From Chromatiaceae bacterium (GTDB lineage: Bacteria; Pseudomonadota; Gammaproteobacteria; Chromatiales; Chromatiaceae), in NCBI GenBank assembly GCA_025458165.1, contig JALOTB010000021.1, positions 1-40,696 of the forward strand: DNA of 40,696 bases, written 5' to 3'. Made by a program: the position numbers and the translations under genes. This document shows positions 21,108-32,882 of this stretch, one piece after another (within the stretch, counting starts at the first letter, position 1; every line of letters starts with the position of its first letter). The notes under the pieces are model-generated. The model searched no databases and was not told where the DNA came from. It saw only the letters and a program-made list of their open reading frames with translations.

Positions 21108-23363
21108 GTGTCAAGACGCAAACGAGCCCCATCCTCCAAGGAACGAGACCCTCACCGCCAGCGTGAGGCGAAGAAGTACGCCAACCCCATCCCGAGCCGG
21201 GAGTTCATCCTCGAGACCCTCACTGAGCGCGGAGTGCCGCTGGTCTTCGACGAGCTCGCCGCGGCGCTCGACCTCTCGGCGGACGAGGACCTGATCGCCC
21301 TGCAGCGTCGCCTGGGGGCGATGGAGCGTGACGGGCAGCTCGTGCGTAACCGCCGCGACGCCTACTGCCTGGTCAATAAGCGCGACCTGATCGCCGGGCG
21401 GGTGATCGGCCACCCCGACGGCTTCGGCTTCGTCAAGCCGGACGACGGCGGCGACGACGTCTATCTCTACCCGCGCCAGATGCGCGCGCTGTTCCACAAC
21501 GACCGGGTCGTGGTGCGGGTCACCGGGCGGGACCAGCGCGGCCGGCTCGAGGGCTCGTTGGTCGAGGTCCTCGAGCGCAACACACAGACGGTGGTCGGGC
21601 GCTTTTACCAGGAGAGCGGGGTCGGCTTCGTGGTGCCCGACAACAAGCGCCTGGCCCACGACATTATCATCCCGCGCGACCGTATCGGCGAGGCCCAGGA
21701 AGGCCAGATCGTGGTCGCCGAGATCAGCGATCAGCCGACCAAGCGGACCCAGCCGATCGGGTTCATCCAGCAGGTGCTCGGGGACCACATGGCCCCCGGG
21801 ATGGAGACGGACATCGCCATCCGTACCCACAACCTGCCGGTGGCCTGGCCGGAGGCGGTGCTGGGGCAGATCTCTAGCCTCACCGAGGAGGTGCCGGAGG
21901 CGGCGAAGGAGGGGCGCACGGATCTGCGCAGGCTGCCGCTGGTGACCATCGACGGGGCGGATGCGCGGGACTTCGACGACGCGGTCTATTGCGAGCGCAA
22001 GCCCAAGGGCTGGAAGCTCCTGGTCTGCATCGCGGACGTCTCCTCCTACGTTGAGCGCGGCACGGCGCTCGACGCCGAGGGCTACAACCGCGGCAACTCG
22101 GTCTACTTCCCCGACCGGGTCGTGCCTATGCTGCCGGAGGTCCTGTCCAACGGGCTGTGCTCGCTCAACCCACAGGTCGACCGTCTGTGCATGGCCTGCG
22201 AGCTCTACGTCAACCAAGAGGGGCAGACCACCCGCTCGCGTTTCTTCCCGGCGGTGATGCGCTCGCACGCGCGCCTGACCTATGACCAGGTCGCCGCGAT
22301 GCTGGTGGACGGTGATGCGGAACTCGGCGCGCGCTATGCCGAGCTGCTGCCGCACCTGCACGAGCTCTATGCCATCTACCAGGTCCTGCACGGGGCGAGG
22401 GCCGAGCGCGGGGCGATCGACTTCGACACCACCGAGACGCGCTTCGAGTTCAACGAGCAGGGGCGCATCGCCGCCATCCATCCCCTGGTGCGCAACGACG
22501 CCCACCGTATCATCGAGGAGTGCATGCTGGCGGCCAACGTCGCCACGGCAAGGCTCTTCGAGCGCAAGAAGATCCCGGCGCTCTACCGCATCCATGAGAC
22601 GCCCAAGGAGGAGAAGCTCACCGATCTGCGTGAGTTCCTGGGCGAGCTGGGGCTCAAGCTCCCGGGCGGGGCCAAGCCCACGGCCAAGGACTACGCCGCG
22701 CTGCTCGAGGGCGTCAAGGAGCGCCCCGACCGCCACCTGATCCAGACCGTGCTGCTGCGCTCCATGCAGCAGGCGATGTACAGCTCGGACAACGTCGGTC
22801 ACTTCGGGCTGGCCTATCCGGCCTACACCCACTTCACCTCGCCGATCCGCCGTTACCCGGACCTGATCGTCCACCGCACCATCAAGCACCTCCTGAATGG
22901 CGGTACGGCCGCCGATCACGACTACTCCAAGCCCGATCTCCAGGTGATCGGTGAGCACTGCTCGGGCAGCGAGCGGCGCGCCGACGAGGCGACTCGCGAC
23001 GCCGAGTCCTGGCTCAAGGCCGAGTTCATGCAGGACAAGCTCGGTGAGGAGTTCGACGGGACCATCACCAGCGTCAACACCTTCGGTGTCTTCGTCGAGC
23101 TCGACGAGATCTATGTCGACGGCCTGGTGCACATCACCGCGCTCGACAACGACTACTACCACTTCGACCCCGTCGGTCACCGGCTCACCGGCGAGCGCAC
23201 GGGAATGGTCTATCGCCTGGGTGACCGGGTGCGCGTGCAGTTGGCCGCGGTCAACCTCGACGAGCGCAAGATCGACTTCGTGATGGTGCGCGCGCCCGCG
23301 CCGGCCCGGGAGCCGGAGGCCCCGGCCAAGCGCTCGCGCTCCCGGCGCCGTCGCAAGGGGTGA
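21108..23363 (+). CDS. rnr: Ribonuclease R
   Basis: 751 residues from GTG at 21108 (SRRKRAPSSKERDPHRQ); an earlier in-frame ATG at 21045 lies in the tRNA promoter and gives an unlikely N-terminus. Domains in order: a winged-helix N-terminal region (SREFILETLTERGVPLVFDE), two cold-shock domains (GFGFVKPDDGGDDVYLYP, then YQESGVGFVVPDNKRLAHDI), the RNB catalytic domain with VTIDGADARDFDDAV (metal-binding aspartates) and FTSPIRRYPDLIVH, and a C-terminal S1 domain (GTITSVNTFGVFVELDEIYV) with a basic tail (KRSRSRRRRKG). RNase R is a 3'-5' exoribonuclease that degrades structured RNA and supports rRNA and tmRNA quality control. It is followed by rlmB with overlapping stop and start, the usual gammaproteobacterial arrangement. 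Confidence 0.96.
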   Translation: MSRRKRAPSSKERDPHRQREAKKYANPIPSREFILETLTERGVPLVFDELAAALDLSADEDLIALQRRLGAMERDGQLVRNRRDAYCLVNKRDLIAGRVIGHPDGFGFVKPDDGGDDVYLYPRQMRALFHNDRVVVRVTGRDQRGRLEGSLVEVLERNTQTVVGRFYQESGVGFVVPDNKRLAHDIIIPRDRIGEAQEGQIVVAEISDQPTKRTQPIGFIQQVLGDHMAPGMETDIAIRTHNLPVAWPEAVLGQISSLTEEVPEAAKEGRTDLRRLPLVTIDGADARDFDDAVYCERKPKGWKLLVCIADVSSYVERGTALDAEGYNRGNSVYFPDRVVPMLPEVLSNGLCSLNPQVDRLCMACELYVNQEGQTTRSRFFPAVMRSHARLTYDQVAAMLVDGDAELGARYAELLPHLHELYAIYQVLHGARAERGAIDFDTTETRFEFNEQGRIAAIHPLVRNDAHRIIEECMLAANVATARLFERKKIPALYRIHETPKEEKLTDLREFLGELGLKLPGGAKPTAKDYAALLEGVKERPDRHLIQTVLLRSMQQAMYSSDNVGHFGLAYPAYTHFTSPIRRYPDLIVHRTIKHLLNGGTAADHDYSKPDLQVIGEHCSGSERRADEATRDAESWLKAEFMQDKLGEEFDGTITSVNTFGVFVELDEIYVDGLVHITALDNDYYHFDPVGHRLTGERTGMVYRLGDRVRVQLAAVNLDERKIDFVMVRAPAPAREPEAPAKRSRSRRRRKG

Positions 23364-24115
23364 GCCCGGCGGGCAGCCCGGTCGCGGGCATCCACAGCGT
23401 GCGCACCGCGCTCGGCCACGGCGGTGCGGTGAGCGAGGTCTGGCTGGAGCGCCGGCGGCACGACCGGCGCCTCGCTGAGATCGCGGGGCTCGCCCGCGAG
23501 CACGGGGTGCCGATCCGGCAGGTGGACCGCTCCGAGCTCGACCGCGCCGCCCAGGGTGCCAACCACCAGGGCGTGCTCGCCTGGGTGCAGGTGCCAGCGG
23601 CGCGCGGCGAGGCCGATTTGGACGCCCTGCTCGACGGACTCGCCGAGCCGCCCTTCCTGCTCCTGCTCGACGAGGTCCAGGACCCGCACAACCTGGGGGC
23701 CTGCCTGCGTACCGCCGATGCCGCCGGGGTGCACGCGGTGATCGCCCCGCGCGACCAGGCGGTCGGGCTCACGCCCACGGTGTGCAAGGTCGCGAGCGGG
23801 GCGGCGGAGACCGTCCCCTTCGTTCAGGTCACCAATCTCGCCCGGGTGATGGATCGGCTCAAAGAGCGCGGGATCTGGCTGATCGGGACCGCCGGCGAGG
23901 CGTCAGGCGAGGTCTTCCAGGCCGACCTTCGGGGCCGGATTGGGCTGGTGATGGGGAGCGAGGGCAAGGGAATGCGCCGACTCACGCGTGAACGCTGCGA
24001 CCTGCTCGTTCGCCTCCCGATGCTCGGTAAGGTCGAGAGCCTCAACGTCTCGGTGGCGACCGGCATCTGTCTCTACGAGGCGCTGCGCCAGCGGCTCCGC
24101 AATGGCGCCGGGTGA
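23360..24115 (+). CDS. rlmB: 23S rRNA (guanosine-2'-O-)-methyltransferase RlmB
   Basis: 251 residues from GTG at 23360, overlapping the rnr stop (GTGA). The N-terminal substrate-binding domain begins GIHSVRTALGHG. The SPOUT catalytic domain carries all three motifs: DPHNLGACLRTADAAG (motif 1), VMGSEGKGMRRLT (motif 2) and LPMLGKVESLNVSVATGICL (motif 3), which make the trefoil knot that binds S-adenosylmethionine. RlmB methylates the ribose of G2251 (E. coli numbering) in the peptidyltransferase P-loop of 23S rRNA. Translational coupling to rnr supports a shared rRNA-related operon. Confidence 0.95.
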   Translation: MSPAGSPVAGIHSVRTALGHGGAVSEVWLERRRHDRRLAEIAGLAREHGVPIRQVDRSELDRAAQGANHQGVLAWVQVPAARGEADLDALLDGLAEPPFLLLLDEVQDPHNLGACLRTADAAGVHAVIAPRDQAVGLTPTVCKVASGAAETVPFVQVTNLARVMDRLKERGIWLIGTAGEASGEVFQADLRGRIGLVMGSEGKGMRRLTRERCDLLVRLPMLGKVESLNVSVATGICLYEALRQRLRNGAG

Positions 24116-24124
24116 GTCCCGAGC

Positions 24125-24544
24125 TCAGTGGGCCTGGCCGTGCATGGCCGCCATTTGGGCGACGTCCTGGGCCTCGAAGTCCATCCCGACCTCCTGGTCG
24201 GGGTTGAGGCTGATCGCATAGCCGATCCCGAGCTTCTCCAGGATCCAGGTGAACTCGGTCACCAGGCCGCCGCCGTAGCCCGGGAAGTCCTTGACGAAGG
24301 CCTTGGCCCGCTCGGGGCTGGTGAAGAGGACCAGGACCTCGGCCCCGTCGTCGCGCGCGAGCTTGAGCGGCAGGGCCGTGGTGCCGCCCGTCTGCAGCCC
24401 ACCGATCTGGTGCTTCTCGTAGATCGGCATGAAGACCTCCGAGCCGAGCAGGGTGCGGATGAAATCCTCCGGCGGGAGCTGGCCCTCCTGGGCGGCGAGT
24501 AGCTGGCGTTCGAGGTCGTTCTGCGGCGTGAAGCTGGTGGTCAT
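24125..24544 (-). CDS. SseB-like domain protein
   Basis: 139 residues (MTTSFTPQNDLERQLLAAQ). It has the SseB N-terminal domain layout: an initial helix (LERQLLAAQEGQLPPEDFIR), a strand with VFMPIYEKHQIGGLQ, then VLVLFTSPERAKAFVKDFPG and WILEKLGIGYAISLNPDQEVG. SseB-domain proteins act in type III secretion in a few pathogens, but most chromosomal copies, like this one, have no known role. The gene is convergent with rlmB (9 bp apart) and divergent from msrP. Confidence 0.8.
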   Translation of the reverse strand: MTTSFTPQNDLERQLLAAQEGQLPPEDFIRTLLGSEVFMPIYEKHQIGGLQTGGTTALPLKLARDDGAEVLVLFTSPERAKAFVKDFPGYGGGLVTEFTWILEKLGIGYAISLNPDQEVGMDFEAQDVAQMAAMHGQAH

Positions 24545-24690
24545 GAAAGTTCCTGGGGCTTGCGGAATGACCCCGTGAACCTGGGGTTGGACGCGGCGAT
24601 CTCAACCGCCGTAGGAACCGCCCGCCGGGGGTCCCATCTAAACGCGCACACGCCCGCGACCCGGGCTGGTGATCAGACCGAGGAAGACCC

Positions 24691-25662
24691 ATGCTCATCC
24701 GCCGCCCAGCCGACATCCACTCATCCGAGATCACGCCCCGCGATGTCTGGCTGAGACGGCGTGAGCTGTTGCAGGCTGCCATCGCCGGGGCGGGTCTCGC
24801 GGCCCTCGGTGGCCTGTCGCAGGCGGCATTTGCGGCGGTCAGCCCGCCGGGGCGCGGCGAGGCGATCCCGGGGGTGCGCCCCAGCGCGCTAAGCACGGAC
24901 GAGACCCCGACCAGCTACGAGGCGATCACCAGCTACAACAATTTCGTCGAGCTGGGCGACGGCAAGTCCGCGCCCGCGCGCAACGCCCGGCTGCTCCGCA
25001 CCCGCCCGTGGACGCTGCGGGTCGAGGGCGAGTGCGAGGCTCCTGGGGAGATCGGGATCGAGGACATCCTGAGCGGTTTTGCCCAGGAGGAGCGCATCTA
25101 TCGCCTGCGCTGCGTCGAGGCCTGGGCGATGGTGGTGCCCTGGGTGGGCTTCCCGTTGAAGGACCTGCTCGCCCGCTTCCAGCCCACCTCCAGGGCCAAG
25201 TACGTCGCCTTCGAGACCCTGATGGACCCCAAGCGCCTGCCGGGCCAGCGCGTGCCGATCTACGACTGGCCCTACCGCGAGGGGCTGCGCATCGACGAGG
25301 CCATGCACCCGCTCACGATCCTCGCCACCGGGCTCTATGGCGAGCTCCTGCCGGGACAGAACGGCGCGCCGCTGCGGCTCGTGGTCCCCTGGAAGTACGG
25401 CTTCAAGAGCATCAAGTCGATCGTCGCGATCCGCCTCACCGAGCAGGAGCCGGCGACCACCTGGAACCTCCTGCAGCCCGAGGAGTATGGCTTCTACGCC
25501 AACGTCAACCCGGCGGTCGACCACCCCCGCTGGAGCCAGAAAAGCCACCGCATGATCGGCGAGGGCTGGCTCGCCCGTAAGCGGCCGACCGAGCCGTTCA
25601 ACGGTTATGCGGATAAGGTCGCCTCGCTCTATGCGGGGATGGACCTGCGGCGGTTCTACTGA
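24691..25662 (+). CDS. msrP: Protein-methionine-sulfoxide reductase catalytic subunit MsrP
   Basis: 323 residues from ATG at 24691, with a GAGGAAG ribosome site. A Tat signal is present ([20 protein letters not shown]), so the protein is exported folded with its molybdenum cofactor. Diagnostic segments are [14 protein letters not shown], the molybdenum-ligand cysteine in [31 protein letters not shown], and the C-terminal [13 protein letters not shown] and [18 protein letters not shown]. MsrP reduces methionine sulfoxide residues in periplasmic proteins and draws electrons from the membrane heme protein MsrQ, encoded 22 bp downstream. Confidence 0.95.
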   Translation: MLIRRPADIHSSEITPRDVWLRRRELLQAAIAGAGLAALGGLSQAAFAAVSPPGRGEAIPGVRPSALSTDETPTSYEAITSYNNFVELGDGKSAPARNARLLRTRPWTLRVEGECEAPGEIGIEDILSGFAQEERIYRLRCVEAWAMVVPWVGFPLKDLLARFQPTSRAKYVAFETLMDPKRLPGQRVPIYDWPYREGLRIDEAMHPLTILATGLYGELLPGQNGAPLRLVVPWKYGFKSIKSIVAIRLTEQEPATTWNLLQPEEYGFYANVNPAVDHPRWSQKSHRMIGEGWLARKRPTEPFNGYADKVASLYAGMDLRRFY

Positions 25663-25684
25663 CGCCTCGGGACCGCCGCGAGCG

Positions 25685-26347
25685 ATGACCCACTCGCCCT
25701 CGCCGCGGGTGCTCGCCTGGGCGAGACTCACGCTCTTCCTGCTCTGTCTGCTGCCACTGGCCGCGCTGGTCGGGGTCGGGATCACCGGCGCCATCGGCCC
25801 CAATCCGGTGGAGGTGGCCACGCACACCACGGGGGAATGGGGGCTGCGTCTGCTCCTTGTGACGCTCGCGGTGACACCGCTGCGGCGTCTCACCGGTTGG
25901 GCCTGGCTCCTGCGCTTTCGGCGCATGTTGGGGCTCTTCGCCTTCTTCTACCTCAGCCTGCATCTGGCGACCTATCTCGCGCTCGACCAGTTTTTCGACT
26001 GGGCGGCGATCGCCGAGGACGTCCGCAAGCGTCCCTATATCACCGCAGGCTTCACGGCGTTCGTGCTCTTGGTGCCGCTCGCGGCCACCTCGACCCGCGG
26101 CATGGTGCGGCGGCTCGGCCGGCGCTGGCAGAACCTACACCGGCTGATCTACCCGGCCGCGGCGCTCGGGGTGCTGCACTTCCTCTGGCTCACGAAGGCC
26201 GATCTCCGCGAGCCGATGATCTATGCGGGGATCCTGGTGCTGCTGCTCGCGCTGCGCTGGCCAGGGCGGGCCCGCCAGTCGCCCAACGTGCGCGCGGGGC
26301 TCAGCGCAGCCGCGCCGCCGCCCGAGCGCTCTGGATCTCGTCGCTGA
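25685..26347 (+). CDS. msrQ: Heme-binding membrane subunit MsrQ
   Basis: 220 residues from ATG at 25685; upstream in-frame codons overlap msrP and are not needed. It has about six transmembrane helices typical of the ferric-reductase-like family. The heme-ligand histidines are in YLSLHLATYL, WQNLHRLIYPAAALGVLHF and related segments, with the family signatures GPNPVE and RRMLGLFAFFY. MsrQ passes electrons from the quinone pool or flavin donors to MsrP. The C-terminal tail (AAPPPERSGSRR) overlaps the convergent DUF3050 gene by 47 bp. Confidence 0.93.
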   Translation: MTHSPSPRVLAWARLTLFLLCLLPLAALVGVGITGAIGPNPVEVATHTTGEWGLRLLLVTLAVTPLRRLTGWAWLLRFRRMLGLFAFFYLSLHLATYLALDQFFDWAAIAEDVRKRPYITAGFTAFVLLVPLAATSTRGMVRRLGRRWQNLHRLIYPAAALGVLHFLWLTKADLREPMIYAGILVLLLALRWPGRARQSPNVRAGLSAAAPPPERSGSRR

Positions 26348-27070
26348 TCGCGTCCCAGAGGGCGAGCCGCGCGTTCAACGCCTGCTCGACCGACTCCTGG
26401 GCCTCGCGCCAGAGTCGGGGGTCGTCGCCGCACGCCTGGTCGAGCAGCGCATGGGCGATCCGCCCGTGGCGCTCGCCGTCGACCTCGACGTGGCGGTGGA
26501 GGTACCAGGCGAGCTTGCGCCAGCCGGCGGGATCGGCGGCCGATAGGGTCGCGCCCATTGCCCGGAACATGTCCGGGATCAGGTCCTCGCGCCCATGGGT
26601 GAAGACCGCCACCAGCCGGTGCGGCTCCCCGGATCGCACCACCGCCAGCGTCGTACCGACGAATCCGGCCACGCCCGGGGGCAGCGCGTCCTGGTGGAGG
26701 ATGTCGTCGATCGAGCGGCCGCGGGCAAGCCCAGCGAGCAGGCCATCGATTGGGTCGGTGTCGGCTCCGGCGTCGCGCATCGCCTCGCGATAGACCTCGA
26801 AGTGCGAGGCATAGCCGCCGTCGGGGTGCTCGTCGCTCTCCTCTTCGAGCACGATCTCGTTACCGGGCGCCAGGGGACGTCGACGCAGGTGAAGGCGCGC
26901 TGCAGGGCGGTAAGCAGCGACTGGAAGTCCCAGACGCAGAAGACGTGGGCGCGCATGAACACGCGCACCGACTCGGGATCGGTCAGGTGCCGGTAGAGTG
27001 GGTGCGCGATCAGGCGGGCGCGGAGCGCCGACACCTCGATCCGCCCCGGTCGATTGCTGTTTTGGATCAT
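26301..27070 (-). pseudogene. DUF3050-type gene with internal frameshift
   Basis: The first part starts at ATG 27070 and encodes [19 protein letters not shown] and [20 protein letters not shown], ending VDVPWRP before the frame is lost near 26865. The next frame continues [38 protein letters not shown] and onward to the stop at 26301. Both halves match DUF3050 proteins (about 260 residues, related in fold to heme-oxygenase-like helical proteins). A loss of bases at ggtaacgag, possibly including several codons between WRP and NEIVLEEE, breaks the gene. The rest is well preserved, so the event is recent or an assembly error. The function of the family is unknown. Confidence 0.75.
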
Positions 27071-27194
27071 CGGAAAAGCCCGGGTCCGTTAGACTGTCCG
27101 CGCCGATCTAGGGGCAGCGGGGCCCGCTTCAACCGGAGCGAAAGTCGCGCCGCTGGCGTACACTAAAATCGATCCCTATGGTGTGGATAAGGCC

Positions 27195-27740
27195 ATGGCG
27201 ACGAATCCGATCGCAGCGCAGCCCTCGCCCCGCGCATCGCACGGCGCCGCCGCAGCCCTGAAAGGGCCCCCGCGGCCGCTGTTGGAGTGGCGGGATCAGT
27301 GGACACTTGACGTCGGCTTCATGGACGAAGACCACCGTGCACTGGCGCAACGGCTGAACGAGATCGCACGGGAATGGCAGATCGTCGACGACGGGTTGCC
27401 GCCGGCCAATCAGGGGGCCGATCCTCTGGGACGGCTCATGGCGGCGCTGGAGGGGCTCGCGGTGCACATCCGCGAGCACTTCGAGCGCGAGGAAGAGGTG
27501 ATGCGGACGGTCGACTACCCGGAGTTGGCGGCCCACAAGGGGGAGCACGACCTGTTGCTTGCGGAGTTTCGCATCAGCATCCGCAGCATCCGCGAGGCGG
27601 GGGTGGCGGGCCTCGATCAGCTCACCCTGGAGTCGATGAAGGACTGGCTGATGGGCCACGTCCTTGAGGTCGACCGACGCCTGGCGGAGTTCTTGAAGAA
27701 TCCGCCGGAGCTTGCGGTGCCAACCTTCCGACCCGACTGA
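27195..27740 (+). CDS. Bacteriohemerythrin
   Basis: 181 residues from ATG at 27195; a GTG at 27183 would add four. The four-helix hemerythrin domain shows the diiron ligands in order: MDEDHRALAQRL, HIREHFEREEEVM, HKGEHDLLLAEF and HVLEVDRRL, including the H...E and H...D pairs. The first 30 residues (AAQPSPRASHGAAAALKGP) are low-complexity. Bacteriohemerythrins bind O2 reversibly at a non-heme diiron centre. Proposed roles are oxygen delivery, storage or sensing in microaerobic bacteria; which applies here is not shown. A GC-rich hairpin follows the gene. Confidence 0.92.
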   Translation: MATNPIAAQPSPRASHGAAAALKGPPRPLLEWRDQWTLDVGFMDEDHRALAQRLNEIAREWQIVDDGLPPANQGADPLGRLMAALEGLAVHIREHFEREEEVMRTVDYPELAAHKGEHDLLLAEFRISIRSIREAGVAGLDQLTLESMKDWLMGHVLEVDRRLAEFLKNPPELAVPTFRPD

Positions 27741-27790
27741 CGATCATGGCGATACGCGTCGCCCCGAACACTGACAATGGGTCGCGTATA

Positions 27791-27816
27791 CCCCTCTCCC
27801 GCGCGCCGGGGAGGGG
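27791..27816 (+). terminator. GC-rich hairpin after the hemerythrin gene
   Basis: CCCCTCTCCC and the facing G-rich arm GGGGAGGGGG pair with about one mismatch around GCGCGCC, 50 bp past the stop. Only GATTTCG follows, so the U-run is poor. Termination is plausible but not certain. Confidence 0.35.
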
Positions 27817-27864
27817 GATTTCGAGCGCGCTGCACGCGTTTTTCAGGTTAAGCGGGGCCGCCGC

Positions 27865-28692
27865 TCAGGTCAGGGGAGGGCGGCAGCTAAGCCGCACCGC
27901 GAAATAGCGGAACCCGATGTCCGGGTCGCCGCGCACCTCGGCGAAGGCCGAGTGCAATCGGGCGATGTCGCCGGTCGCCGCCAGCCCGGCGGTGAGCAGT
28001 CGCTCGGCCCCAGACAGCAACAAGTCCTCCAGATAGTCGAGCAGGGTCGCGCGCCGGCCCGGCTCGCGGTCGCTCGCGATGATGGGCAGGGTCTCGGTGC
28101 GGACGTCCCGGCAGCCGAGGTCGCGGGCCATCCCATGCAGTCGCCGCCCGACGAAGGGGTCCCCGCCGGTGTCGCGCTGATAACCGTTGAATCGCGCCCA
28201 CCAATCGGTGATCGCCGGCACGTCGGGCTCGAAGGCGAAGCTCGCGTTGTCGACCTCGATACAGATCAGGCAGCCGTCCTTGGCCAGCACGCGCAGCGCC
28301 TCGGCGAGCACCCGCTGCGGCTCGGCCACGTGCTCCAGCATCCAGATGGTGATCGCGGTATCGAAGGTCCCGGGCGCGAAGGGCAGGGCGGCGGCGTCGC
28401 CGCGCACCAGCCGGGCCTGCCCGCTTTCGATCTCGGCCTGCAGGTGCTCACGCGCCGCCTCTAGATGCCCTTGGCTGCGGTCGATGCCGGTGAGCTCGAT
28501 CCCCGCCCAGCGGTTGCGGATCTGGGCGAGCTCGGCGCCGACCCCGCAGCCGAGCTCGAGCAGGTGGCGGCTCGTGCCGAGGTCCAGACCCGCGAGCACA
28601 TTCGGCGCAAGCACCTGCGCCTGCGCGATCAGGCGCTGCTGCTCGCGGCGGGAATAGCCGTGGATGTAGTCGTCAGTCGCTCCGAGACGCAC
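27865..28692 (-). CDS. Class I SAM-dependent methyltransferase
   Basis: 275 residues from GTG at 28692 (RLGATDDYIHGYSRREQQRL). The Rossmann motifs are clear: HLLELGCGVGAELAQ (motif I), ELTGIDRSQGHLEAA (acidic residue of motif II), ARLVRGDAAALPFAPGTFD and ITIWMLEHVAEPQRVLAEA (motif IV with the LEHV segment). The C-terminal 100 residues are less conserved and should set substrate choice. The YIHGYS start is shared with a group of UbiE/COQ5-like methyltransferases of unknown substrate. It is downstream of glgP on the same strand, with 66 bp between. Confidence 0.85.
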   Translation of the reverse strand: MRLGATDDYIHGYSRREQQRLIAQAQVLAPNVLAGLDLGTSRHLLELGCGVGAELAQIRNRWAGIELTGIDRSQGHLEAAREHLQAEIESGQARLVRGDAAALPFAPGTFDTAITIWMLEHVAEPQRVLAEALRVLAKDGCLICIEVDNASFAFEPDVPAITDWWARFNGYQRDTGGDPFVGRRLHGMARDLGCRDVRTETLPIIASDREPGRRATLLDYLEDLLLSGAERLLTAGLAATGDIARLHSAFAEVRGDPDIGFRYFAVRLSCRPPLT

Positions 28693-28758
28693 GCCTGCTC
28701 CCCGTTTGATCGCCTTCCGACGCGGTTGAACCCGTCTGTGTCCGTCCGCAGCCCCGGC

Positions 28759-31251
<2,493 letters not shown>

Positions 31252-31345
31252 GCTGCTCCTCTCTCCTCTGCGTGATGGGCCGGTATCGTCCGGCTCTCGG
31301 GTTGGGGGTGGCTGGGCGCGACTGTGCCCCCGCCGTCGGACGAGG

Positions 31346-32350
31346 TCAACGGGCGCGCGATCGGGCGTGGATCGGGAGGGCGAGGGTGGCGGGTGTGCGT
31401 GCGAGGTCCCAGAGCGGGACGGCCAGGGACCAGAGCTCGTCGGGGTGTGCGGCGCGCTCGGGGAGCGGCGACTGGCCCAGGAAGGCCCAGGCCCGCAGCA
31501 GCGCCGGGATGGGATCGGCCCGCTCGACCGGGGTCGCCGCGCTGGACTTGCTGAGCTTGCGCCCCGCCTGGTCCACGGCGAGCGGCAGGTGGGCATATGC
31601 GGGGGTCGCCAGCCCGAGCGACTGCTGGAGGTAGATCTGCCGCGGGGTGGAGCGCACCAGGTCGGCGCCGCGCACGATCTGGGTGACGCCCTGCTCGGCG
31701 TCGTCCACCACCACGGCGAGCTGGTAGGCGTGGATGCCGTCGGCCCGGCGCAGCACGAAGTCGCCCACCTCGCGCGCGAGGTCCTGCTCGATGTCTCCCA
31801 GGACGCGGTCGCGGTAGCCGATGCTGGTGTCGCCGGTGTGGATGCGCAGGGCCCGCGGGCGGCGCCCGGACGCCAGCCCGGTGCGGCAGGTGCCGGGGTA
31901 GACCGGACCCTCCGCGCCGAGCCATCCGGCGCGGGCGATCTCGGCGCGGCTGCAGCCGCAGGGGTAGATCAGCCCATGACCGCGAAGGCGTTCGATCGCC
32001 TCCGCGTAGGCGTCGTGGCGCCGGCTCTGATAGAGGATCGCACCGTCCCACTCGAAGCCGAAGGCATCCAGGGTGCGCAGGATGTCATCGGCGGCGCCGG
32101 GGACCTCGCGCGCTCGGTCGAGGTCCTCCATGCGCACCAACCACTCGCCGCCGTGCGCGCGGGCGTCGGCGTAGCTGCCGACGGCGGCGACCAGGGAGCC
32201 GAAGTGCAGGGGGCCGGTCGGGGAGGGGGCGAAACGCCCCCGATAGGCGAGCCCGCCGCCTTGGGGGTGCGGCGCCGCGGGGAGCGGGGGAGGGTCGATC
32301 AGCCGCGCTGCTTCTCGCGGATCTCGTCGAGGGTCTTGCAATCGATGCAC
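31346..32350 (-). CDS. gluQ: Glutamyl-Q tRNA(Asp) synthetase
   Basis: Up to 334 residues. Class I synthetase motifs are RFAPSPTGPLHFGSLVAA (HIGH-type) and GRKLSKSSAATP (KMSKS-type). Zinc-binding cysteines are in YPCGCSRAEI and YPGTCR. It lacks a tRNA anticodon-binding domain, which is the difference from GltX. GluQ attaches glutamate to the queuosine base at position 34 of tRNA-Asp. It follows dksA, as in many gammaproteobacteria. No ATG, GTG or TTG lies between the dksA stop and the conserved GRFAPSPTG, so the start (ATG 32350 or TTG 32341) must lie inside dksA, an overlap of roughly 43-52 bp, unless a rarer start codon is used. Confidence 0.9.
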   Translation of the reverse strand: MHRLQDPRRDPREAARLIDPPPLPAAPHPQGGGLAYRGRFAPSPTGPLHFGSLVAAVGSYADARAHGGEWLVRMEDLDRAREVPGAADDILRTLDAFGFEWDGAILYQSRRHDAYAEAIERLRGHGLIYPCGCSRAEIARAGWLGAEGPVYPGTCRTGLASGRRPRALRIHTGDTSIGYRDRVLGDIEQDLAREVGDFVLRRADGIHAYQLAVVVDDAEQGVTQIVRGADLVRSTPRQIYLQQSLGLATPAYAHLPLAVDQAGRKLSKSSAATPVERADPIPALLRAWAFLGQSPLPERAAHPDELWSLAVPLWDLARTPATLALPIHARSRAR

Positions 32351-32733
32351 AGGGTCGCGGTGGGACGCGCCTCCAGGCGGCGGATGCCGATCTCCACCCC
32401 GCAGGCGCTGCAGTACCCGTACTCGTGGCTGTCGAGACGGCCCAGGGCCTCGTCGATCTTCTTGATCAGCTTGCGCTCACGGTCGCGGGTGCGCAGCTCC
32501 AGGCTGAACTCGGACTCTTGCGTGGCGCGATCGTTGGGGTCGGGGAAGTTGGTCGCCTCGTCCTGCATGTGATGGACGGTGCGGTCCACCTCTTCCATCA
32601 GGCTGCGCTTCCAGGCAAGCAGGATCTCACGGAAGTGCTCCTCCTGCTGCGGGCTCATGTACTCCTCGTCCGCGACGGACTGGTAAGGCGCGAACCCGAA
32701 GGGCTTAGTCTCCAGCTTTTCTGCTCCGGCCAT
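32299..32733 (-). CDS. dksA: RNA polymerase-binding transcription factor DksA
   Basis: 144 residues (MAGAEKLETKPFGFAPYQSV). The coiled-coil tip motif NFPDPNDRAT carries the two aspartates and the alanine needed for activity with ppGpp. The zinc finger has all four cysteines (GYCSACGVEIG and LCIDCKTLDE). DksA enters the RNA polymerase secondary channel and, with ppGpp, lowers rRNA transcription and raises amino-acid biosynthesis promoters. Being first in the dksA-gluQ pair, it likely drives gluQ expression. Confidence 0.96.
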   Translation of the reverse strand: MAGAEKLETKPFGFAPYQSVADEEYMSPQQEEHFREILLAWKRSLMEEVDRTVHHMQDEATNFPDPNDRATQESEFSLELRTRDRERKLIKKIDEALGRLDSHEYGYCSACGVEIGIRRLEARPTATLCIDCKTLDEIREKQRG

Positions 32734-32882
32734 GCCGTTCCTCCGAAGAGATCACCACGGATTGATCCAGCGCAAGGCCGGATACCCAGAGGCGGCCCAC
32801 AGCGCAGGCAATGGCCGCCGACGAAAAGCGCCCTTTCTTACCAGAAGGGTTGCGCTCGGGCAAGCCGTTTGTCCGCCGCGCG

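Noticed and set aside
21111..23180. 689-codon open frame on the minus strand
   Set aside because: Antisense to rnr, with a composition typical of a mirrored GC-rich gene.
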